A program made the position numbers and the translations under genes. Under the pieces are notes generated by a model, which worked only from the letters and a program-made list of their open reading frames with translations, was not told the origin of the DNA and searched no databases. A stretch of 40,260 nt of DNA from Clostridiales bacterium UBA1770. GTDB lineage: Bacteria > Bacillota > Clostridia > Oscillospirales > CAG-272. The DNA lies in the NCBI GenBank assembly GCA_002315325.1, contig DCGU01000071.1, positions 4,975 to 45,234 on the forward strand. Reading direction: 5' to 3'. Positions 34,991 to 40,260 of this stretch are shown here, one piece after another; positions within the stretch are counted from its first letter, which is position 1; every line of letters starts with the position of its first letter.

Positions 34991-37201
34991 ATGGAAAAAT
35001 ATCGTGACGTGACCCTTTCCCCCGAGGAACGGGCAAAGGATTTATTGAGCCGCATGACGGCAGAGGAAAAGATTTACCAACTGACGGCGCAGATGCTGTT
35101 CGACTACGGCGAAGAGTATGCCGCAAAGCGGGACTTCCGCTACGGCAACTACCGCAACCCCGGGCATTTTATGCACCAGGATCACAGCAAAAAAACGACA
35201 ACAACCGAGGTGGCACAGGCCATCAACGCGGACGTACGCAAGGGCATTGCGGCGAGCCGTTTCGGCATCCCGCCCATGGAAAACGGCGAGGCACTCCACG
35301 GCGCGCAATGGGGTATGGCGACGGTGTTCCCGCAACCTATTGCCATGGCGTCGACGTTTGACCCCGCCCTGATGGCAGAGACGGCCGACCTCATCGGTAA
35401 AGAATGCGCTGCCGTCGGCGTACGGCAGGTCTTCGCCCCGGTTATCAATATCGTGCGCGACTGCCGGTGGGGCCGCACGGTGGAAACCTTCGGTGAGGAC
35501 GTGCTCTTAACCTCGGACATGGGCGTTGCCATGTGTCGGGGACTCGAGAAAAACGGCGTGATTGCAACGCCGAAACATTTTGTCGACAACTACGCGGACG
35601 GCGGCCGCGACTCCAACGAGTCGCATTCCTCCCCCCGCACCTTGCGCGAAGTATACCTGGAACCCTTCCGCCGCTGCTTTATCGACGGCGGCGCGCAGTC
35701 CGTGATGGCGGCGTACAACGGCATCGACGGCATGCCCTGTTCCTGCAACAAGCCCCTTTTGACGGATCTTTTGCGTGGGGAATGGGGCTTTAAAGGCTTC
35801 GTTGTCTCTGACTATACCGGTGTGGAGGGTGTCACCAACGCCCACCACATCGTGAAAACCCGTGCAGAGGGGCAGGCGCTATGCCTGCGCGCAGGCCTTG
35901 ACGTAACGCTCCCATGGGAGACGGACGAGGCCGTGCGCGAAGCGCTGGCAAAGGGATATATCACCGAGGACGACCTGGATACGGCCGTTTTGCGTGTCTT
36001 GGCCGCCAAGTTCCGCATTGGACTCTTTGATAAACCCTTTGTGGATGAAAACAAGGCACAGAGTTTGGTGCGCTGCGACGCCCACAAGGCTGTGGCACTC
36101 AAAGGTGCGCGCGAATCCATCGTTCTGTTGAAAAACAGCGGCATTTTGCCCGTCAACACACCTAAGGTGGAACGCATCGGTATCTTCGGGCCGGGTGCGG
36201 ATTTGGTGCCCATCGGGCAAAACTACTCCGGCCCTTACGGCGGCTGGCGGTCCGACGACGTGGATACGCCGCTGTCCTACCTGCGCAAATACGTCGTGGG
36301 TAAAAAGATTGAAATCGTGACGGGCAGTGATGATGAAATCGCACGTCTGGCTCCCTCCTGCGACGCCTGCTTCTACTTTACGCAGATCCTGGAAGGGGAG
36401 GGCAACGACCGCTCCAACATCCGTCTGTCCCCCGAAACCAAACAGGGCAAACGGGCCGGCGACGCCGGCGGTTACGTTGTGGACGAGGCCGCAACCGTGC
36501 TGGAGGGTGACCCCGACGGCGCCATTTGCCAAATGATTGCCGCCAATCCCCGCTCCGTTGTCATTCTGCTCAACGGTGCGCCTGTGGATATGAGCCCCTG
36601 GATTGACAATGCGGCCGCCGTCATCGAAGCGTGGTACCCCGGTGAAGAAGGTGCCCGCGCCATTGTCGAGGTGATGTTCGGCGAGGTTTGCCCCGGCGGC
36701 AAACTGCCCATTACCTTCCCCCGCTCGGTCGGCCAGCTGCCCCTGTATTACTCCTATAAAACGTCCGGCCGCGGCTACGGCTACACCGAGAACGACGGCT
36801 CGCCCCTGTTTGAATTCGGCTTTGGTTTAAGCTACACCCGTTTTGCAATCACGGACGTGCAGCCGGTCCTGCAAAACAATACCCTGACGGTCGAGATGGA
36901 TATCGCCAACGTCGGTAAGACGGCGGGTGCCGAGGTTGTTCAGCTGTATTTCGAGGCTTCAAACTGCGGCGTGATGCGGCCGATTTCCGAACTCAAGGGT
37001 TACCTGCGCGTCGAGCTGGCGGCAGGGGAGAAAAAGCATATCAGCGTGCCGGTGGATAAAGAAGCTTTCTGCTTCTACAATGCCGCTATGGTTTACGGCG
37101 CGTTCGACGGGGACTATGCCGTGAACGTCGGCACTTCCTGCAAGAATATTGTCAACACGTTTAACGTCTGCATGCGGGACGGCGTGCTGCATCTGGATTG
37201 A
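34991..37201 (+). CDS. Glycoside hydrolase family 3 beta-xylosidase/beta-glucosidase
   Basis: This 736-residue GH3 enzyme has the canonical order of domains. The N-terminal TIM barrel ends with the nucleophile D274 in GFVVSDYTGVEG. The alpha/beta sandwich includes LLKNSGILPV. The fibronectin type III-like end has FGFGLSYTRF. Conserved GRTVETFGED and KHFVDNYADGGRD are present. Beta-xylosidase activity is the likely role given xylA and GH43; beta-glucosidase is the alternative. There is no signal peptide, so it is cytoplasmic. The ATG at 34991 is chosen over a TTG two codons earlier because GGAG lies seven bases upstream. xylA starts 16 bases after its stop. Confidence 0.93.
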   Translation: MEKYRDVTLSPEERAKDLLSRMTAEEKIYQLTAQMLFDYGEEYAAKRDFRYGNYRNPGHFMHQDHSKKTTTTEVAQAINADVRKGIAASRFGIPPMENGEALHGAQWGMATVFPQPIAMASTFDPALMAETADLIGKECAAVGVRQVFAPVINIVRDCRWGRTVETFGEDVLLTSDMGVAMCRGLEKNGVIATPKHFVDNYADGGRDSNESHSSPRTLREVYLEPFRRCFIDGGAQSVMAAYNGIDGMPCSCNKPLLTDLLRGEWGFKGFVVSDYTGVEGVTNAHHIVKTRAEGQALCLRAGLDVTLPWETDEAVREALAKGYITEDDLDTAVLRVLAAKFRIGLFDKPFVDENKAQSLVRCDAHKAVALKGARESIVLLKNSGILPVNTPKVERIGIFGPGADLVPIGQNYSGPYGGWRSDDVDTPLSYLRKYVVGKKIEIVTGSDDEIARLAPSCDACFYFTQILEGEGNDRSNIRLSPETKQGKRAGDAGGYVVDEAATVLEGDPDGAICQMIAANPRSVVILLNGAPVDMSPWIDNAAAVIEAWYPGEEGARAIVEVMFGEVCPGGKLPITFPRSVGQLPLYYSYKTSGRGYGYTENDGSPLFEFGFGLSYTRFAITDVQPVLQNNTLTVEMDIANVGKTAGAEVVQLYFEASNCGVMRPISELKGYLRVELAAGEKKHISVPVDKEAFCFYNAAMVYGAFDGDYAVNVGTSCKNIVNTFNVCMRDGVLHLD

Positions 37202-37217
37202 AAGAGAGGAAAAACAA

Positions 37218-38531
37218 ATGAGTGCATTTGAAAACGTAGGTAAAATCCAATACGAGGGCCCCAAGAGCCAAAACCCCCTGGCATTTAAGTTTTATAATCC
37301 CGCGCAAATCGTGCTCGGCAAAACCATGAAAGAGCATCTGCCCTTCGCCATGTCCTGGTGGCACACGCTGGGCGCCGCCGGCACCGACATGTTCGGCCGC
37401 GATACGGCGGATAAATCCTTCGGTGCAGAGAAGGGCACGATGGCCCACGCCTTTGCCAAAGTGGATGCCGGTTTCGACTTTATGCAGAAGCTTGGTATCG
37501 AGTATTTCTGCTTCCACGACGTGGACCTGGTGCCCGAGGCAGACGATATCAACGAGACCAACCGTCGTCTGGACGAGATTTCCGATTACATCCTGGAAAA
37601 GATGAAAAAGACGGGCATCAAATGCCTGTGGGGCACGGCCAATATGTTCTCCAATCCCCGCTTTATGAACGGTGCCGGTTCCACCAACTCCCCCGACGTC
37701 TATTGCTTTGCCGCTGCACAGATTAAGAAAGCGCTTGACCTGACCGTCAAGTTCGGCGGCAAGGGATACGTGTTCTGGGGCGGCCGCGAGGGCTACGAGA
37801 CGCTGCTCAACACCGACGTTAAGTTTGAACAGGAAAATATCGCCAATTTGATGAAGATGGCGGTTGCCTACGGCCGCAGCATCGGCTTTACGGGCGACTT
37901 CTATATCGAACCGAAACCCAAGGAACCCATGAAGCATCAGTACGATTACGATGCGGCAACGGCCATCGGTTTCCTGCGTCAGTACGGCCTGGAAAAAGAT
38001 TTTAAGATGAATATCGAGGCCAATCACGCCACGCTGGCCGGCCACACGTTCGAGCACGATTTGCGTATCTCCGCCATGAACGGTATGCTGGGTTCCATCG
38101 ACGCCAACCAGGGCGACCCGCATCTGGGCTGGGACACCGACGAGTTCCCGTTTGACGTCTACAGTGCCACCTTCTGCATGCTGGAAGTGCTGCGTGCCGG
38201 CGGGCTCACGGGCGGGTTCAACTTCGACGCAAAGTGCCGCCGTCCTTCCTACACCATGGAGGACCTGGTTCAGGCGTATATCCTGGGTATGGACACCTAC
38301 GCGCTGGGGCTGCTCAACGCTGAAAAGATTATCAAGGACGGACGGGTCGACGCCTTCGTGAAGGAGCGCTATGCCGGCTTTAACAGCGGCATCGGCGCCA
38401 AGATTCGTGCCGGCAAGACGACGCTGGAGGAGTTGGCAAACTACGCCGCCGAGATGAAGGCGCCCGCACTGCCCGGCAGCGGCCGCCAGGAACAGCTGGA
38501 AGCTATCCTGAACAGCATTTTGTTCGGGTGA
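37218..38531 (+). CDS. xylA: Xylose isomerase
   Basis: This 437-residue class II xylose isomerase converts D-xylose to D-xylulose. The catalytic pair is H100 and D103 in YFCFHDVDL. Other conserved stretches are FWGGREGYETLLNTD, EPKPKEPMKHQYDYD and NIEANHATLAGHTFEHDL, which bring the metal-binding Glu, Asp and His residues. All are present. AGAGAGG lies before the ATG. It acts on the xylose released by GH43 and GH3. No xylulokinase or transporter gene lies in the window; those must be elsewhere. A typical length. Confidence 0.97.
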   Translation: MSAFENVGKIQYEGPKSQNPLAFKFYNPAQIVLGKTMKEHLPFAMSWWHTLGAAGTDMFGRDTADKSFGAEKGTMAHAFAKVDAGFDFMQKLGIEYFCFHDVDLVPEADDINETNRRLDEISDYILEKMKKTGIKCLWGTANMFSNPRFMNGAGSTNSPDVYCFAAAQIKKALDLTVKFGGKGYVFWGGREGYETLLNTDVKFEQENIANLMKMAVAYGRSIGFTGDFYIEPKPKEPMKHQYDYDAATAIGFLRQYGLEKDFKMNIEANHATLAGHTFEHDLRISAMNGMLGSIDANQGDPHLGWDTDEFPFDVYSATFCMLEVLRAGGLTGGFNFDAKCRRPSYTMEDLVQAYILGMDTYALGLLNAEKIIKDGRVDAFVKERYAGFNSGIGAKIRAGKTTLEELANYAAEMKAPALPGSGRQEQLEAILNSILFG

Positions 38532-38573
38532 CAGCAAGGCCGCGTCAAGCGGCATAAATATTAATATCATCAC

Positions 38574-38616
38574 AAAAAGACAACACCCCCGACAGATGAA
38601 AACCTGTCGGGGGTGT
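38574..38616. terminator. Terminator between xylA and the DUF3990 module
   Basis: ACACCCCCGACAG (38583-38595) and CTGTCGGGGGTGT (38604-38616) form a 13-base perfect stem. The A run at 38574-38578 gives a T run on the minus strand, so it serves best as terminator of the minus-strand module. It can also end xylA transcripts. Confidence 0.8.
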
Positions 38617-38644
38617 GTTGCAGTGCCGACGTATAGCGGCGGAT

Positions 38645-39154
38645 TTAACTTGTTTGTCCACTGTGGACAAACAAGTTTGAAGCACTATCGCGTCTGATAA
38701 TCTGCTTCAGTCTGGCGTTGGGATCAAAAATACTTTCAGTGAGATGATTGAGCTCCAATAAATTACGTACGCACCATTCCGGGTCCTGGGTATGATACGA
38801 ATAATACACGTCGTTCAACTGTTTATACGAAAACAGTTGAGCGATGAACGGTGTGCTGTGTTCCCTTGTGTAGGCAATATATCTGTAGGTGTAACCTATC
38901 CAAAATAGGGGGGCCGCAGCATATTTGATTTTGCCGTAATCGCTTTCACCAAACTGTGCGGTGATTGCACGTAATCCCTCGGACACGTCAAGGGAGAGCA
39001 ATGCAGGGTTGTTGGCATCCAATACAGACAGTAAATCCGAATGGAAAAATCGGCGCATAAAAATGCCGGTTGAACAAGGGAGCGTCAGCGATTGTTCAAA
39101 TAATCTGCCCTGATATTCTGCAAGCAGCAGTCCGTTATGGTCAAAGTCTTTCAT
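38645..39154 (-). CDS. Small partner of the DUF3990 protein (putative antitoxin)
   Basis: This gene of 169 codons is downstream of the DUF3990 gene in the same direction. The ATG at 39154 is chosen over one at 39166 because GAGG lies six bases before it, while the other follows a hairpin. Conserved-looking stretches are IFMRRFFHS, YGKIKYAAAPLFWIGYTYRYIAYT and LNDVYYSYHTQDPEWCV. Similar proteins next to DUF3990 genes in Clostridia are familiar to me, but I cannot name the family. Antitoxin is inferred from size, position and pairing. It has no signal peptide or membrane segment. The last ten residues (NLFVHSGQTS) and the stop are encoded by palindrome copy 1. Confidence 0.65.
   Translation of the reverse strand: MKDFDHNGLLLAEYQGRLFEQSLTLPCSTGIFMRRFFHSDLLSVLDANNPALLSLDVSEGLRAITAQFGESDYGKIKYAAAPLFWIGYTYRYIAYTREHSTPFIAQLFSYKQLNDVYYSYHTQDPEWCVRNLLELNHLTESIFDPNARLKQIIRRDSASNLFVHSGQTS
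38647..38677. repeat. Palindrome copy 1 flanking the DUF3990 module
   Basis: AACTTGTTTGTCCAC (38647-38661) and its exact reverse complement (38663-38677) surround a single T. The 14-base arms are identical to those of copy 2. It forms the 3' end of the partner gene, immediately after the terminator of the module when viewed on the + strand. Confidence 0.9.
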
Positions 39155-39166
39155 AATAAACCTCAT

Positions 39167-39197
39167 GCCGCCTTTGGCGGCTCAAATGTAATTTGAG
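39167..39197 (-). promoter_or_regulatory. Tandem hairpins between the DUF3990 gene and its partner
   Basis: Two small perfect hairpins adjoin: GCCGCC-TTT-GGCGGC (39167-39181) and CTCAAAT-GTA-ATTTGAG (39181-39197). They lie in the 67-base gap before the partner start. No T run follows, so they are not a terminator. They may set the ratio of the two products by processing or by hiding the upstream ATG. Confidence 0.5.
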
Positions 39198-39221
39198 TAC
39201 GTGAACAGTGCGTGCTCGATT

Positions 39222-40073
39222 TCACGTTAAAAGTTCCTCTACGTATAATCCGGATTTGTATTCCCGTTTTGCCAATTTCAGTTTTGTATCAATTTCAAAA
39301 CTGCGTTCATTCAAGGCGCGTCTGCAATCTTCCCGTTCGGGTATAGAAAGATAATACCTGGCAAGCGGGGTTAAACGCTGCAGTGCCGTTTCCGTTTTAA
39401 AGATATATTGCAATCCCAATTTCGACGCGGACAAGGAATGGAGAGCAACGTCGGCATTAATGTCACCGTCTGTAAATTGTGTCATTACGTAGAACATTTT
39501 ATTGTCCGCAATCGGGGCAATAATGACGTCTGCTGCCTCTGCGTCCCGGACAACTTTTTGTACCATAGGATTGGACGTGTACGCGTTTATTCTTCCCCGA
39601 AAATAGCAGATGGCAATCATCCATTCCAAATTACAGTCAAAGCGAACGATTTTTTCGGGTCCTGCCGTATATTGAAATGCATAGACGGAGGAGTTTTCTT
39701 TTTCGGACACGAATGAAAGTGCCTGACTGTACGTTTCACCCAAATAAAACCCATGCCCAAAGTCACAGTTGTCCCGTGAACCGCTTGCCGTAACGGTTGT
39801 CAATCCGTCCTTTGAACCGTGAAACAGAATTTGCCCCGGTTGCTCTTTCAGTAATTCTTCTTTTACGGCATTGATGCGGTAATGCCGTTCATAGGCATAG
39901 GCGTATACCTTTTCGCAGACTTCACTACCCGCCGTTCCGGTTTTCATTATAGCATCAATGGTGGTTCGGGATATCTTTGTCCGCTCGGCAAATTCCAAGC
40001 AGGTGATTTTCTCCGCTTCCAGAATAAAATTGATATCGTCTTTCAACGTATAATTTAAATGCACGTCAATCAT
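39222..40073 (-). CDS. HTH-DUF3990 protein (ADP-ribosyltransferase-like toxin candidate)
   Basis: This protein has 283 residues. About 12-45 form an XRE-like helix-turn-helix (CLEFAERTKISRTTIDAIM). From about 80 the DUF3990 pattern runs in order: FHGS (84-87), DFGHGFYLGETYSQA (104-118), LEWMIAICYFRG (149-160), ADVIIAPIADNKMF (181-194) and QYIFKTETAL (222-231). DUF3990 is thought to have an ADP-ribosyltransferase fold; the first His and the late Glu may be its catalytic residues, which is inference. AAAGGAGGG precedes the ATG. It is the first gene of the module, with its promoter overlapping palindrome copy 2. The fused HTH may bind its own operator. Nucleotide-modifying toxin or phage defence are the likely roles. 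Confidence 0.8.
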   Translation of the reverse strand: MIDVHLNYTLKDDINFILEAEKITCLEFAERTKISRTTIDAIMKTGTAGSEVCEKVYAYAYERHYRINAVKEELLKEQPGQILFHGSKDGLTTVTASGSRDNCDFGHGFYLGETYSQALSFVSEKENSSVYAFQYTAGPEKIVRFDCNLEWMIAICYFRGRINAYTSNPMVQKVVRDAEAADVIIAPIADNKMFYVMTQFTDGDINADVALHSLSASKLGLQYIFKTETALQRLTPLARYYLSIPEREDCRRALNERSFEIDTKLKLAKREYKSGLYVEELLT

Positions 40074-40124
40074 TGAAACGTCCCTCCTTTTGGGAAACGG
40101 CTTCCGTTACGTTTGTTTGAACAT

Positions 40125-40153
40125 AGTATAGCACAAACAAACTTGTTTGTCCA
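40125..40153 (-). promoter_or_regulatory. Promoter of the DUF3990 module inside palindrome copy 2
   Basis: On the minus strand TGGACA (40153-40148) is followed after 17 bases by TATACT (40130-40125). The -35 box is part of the palindrome arm, so a protein bound to the palindrome would block RNA polymerase. The start codon is 51 bases downstream of the -10 box. Confidence 0.7.
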
Positions 40154-40170
40154 GTGTGGACAAACAAGTT
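40140..40170. repeat. Palindrome copy 2 flanking the DUF3990 module
   Basis: AACTTGTTTGTCCA (40140-40153), GTG, TGGACAAACAAGTT (40157-40170). The arms match copy 1 exactly over 14 bases each; the three-base centre differs (GTG here, CTG in copy 1). Copy-to-copy distance is 1,493 bases. Confidence 0.92.
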
Positions 40171-40200
40171 TAAGAACGTATACGGCCGATTGACGTAAAA

Positions 40201-40236
40201 AGAACGCTGCTCGTTTTTTGAGCAGCGTTCTTTTTT
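40201..40236. terminator. Bidirectional terminator at the right end
   Basis: AGAACGCTGCTC (40201-40212) and GAGCAGCGTTCT (40220-40231) form a 12-base stem, with T after it on the plus strand and A before it. It separates the DUF3990 module from a neighbour outside the window. Confidence 0.9.
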
Positions 40237-40260
40237 AAGTGATGATTGCCCTGCGGGCAA

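Noticed and set aside
38647..40170. The two palindromes as remnants of a CRISPR array or as insertion-sequence ends
   Set aside because: Only two copies lie 1.49 kb apart with genes between, with no spacers, no cas genes and no transposase. A mobile origin remains possible but is not shown.
40066..40260. Short open frame on the minus strand running off the right edge
   Set aside because: It crosses the terminator hairpin and palindrome copy 2 and covers the module promoter; the apparent peptide is a by-product of those structures.
40246..40260. Small hairpin GATTGCCC-TGC-GGGCAA at the right edge
   Set aside because: It is cut by the window end, so neither its full extent nor its role can be judged.

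Overview
The window looks like chromosome of an anaerobic member of the Clostridia (Bacillota), probably an Oscillospirales-type gut bacterium. This is inferred from moderate-to-high GC, AGGAGG-type ribosome binding sites, consensus sigma-A promoters, and gene families typical of that group: BspA-like repeat surface protein, GldA/F/G-like exporter with DUF4340 partner, XylA with GH43/GH3, and a DUF3990 module. No ribosomal RNA, tRNA, CRISPR array, insertion sequence or prophage gene was recognised.

Layout. (1) 1-5219, minus strand: an ABC exporter operon of ATPase, ABC-2 permease, GldG-like protein and a DUF4340 protein cut by the window edge. (2) 5322-8841, minus strand: alr (alanine racemase), an ArsP_2-type metal exporter with a His/Cys-rich loop, and rarA. 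(3) 8842-9278: a divergent control region with promoters on both strands and repeated TACCGA motifs. (4) 9279-14913, plus strand: a fatty-acid activation cluster of FakA-like kinase, DegV/FakB-like fatty-acid-binding protein, YghO-like GNAT-fold protein, PlsX and acyl carrier protein. FakA and FakB together would make acyl-phosphate from free fatty acid, and PlsX exchanges acyl-phosphate with acyl-ACP. A 464-base gap between fakA and degV holds two related non-coding repeat elements. (5) 15242-32302, plus strand: a single 5,686-codon gene for a secreted, membrane-anchored multidomain surface protein, preceded by an extended -10 promoter and a foldable leader. Its parts are a signal peptide, about 20 BspA-type leucine-rich repeats, a long series of MBG/YDG-type Ig-like domains in a higher-order repeat of about 1.15 kb, one InlB-type repeat, 11 YTG-type repeats with three Big2-like domains, and a C-terminal membrane segment. 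(6) 32652-38531, plus strand: a xylo-oligosaccharide locus of AraC-family regulator, GH43, GH3 and xylose isomerase. (7) 38645-40073, minus strand: an HTH-DUF3990 (ADP-ribosyltransferase-like) protein and a small partner, read as a toxin-antitoxin or defence-type pair, bracketed by two copies of a near-perfect palindrome. One copy overlaps the module promoter and the other encodes the last residues of the partner.

The best candidates for something undescribed are the palindrome-bracketed DUF3990 module and the higher-order repeat organisation of the giant surface protein. Family assignments come from reading motifs by eye; no database search was possible.
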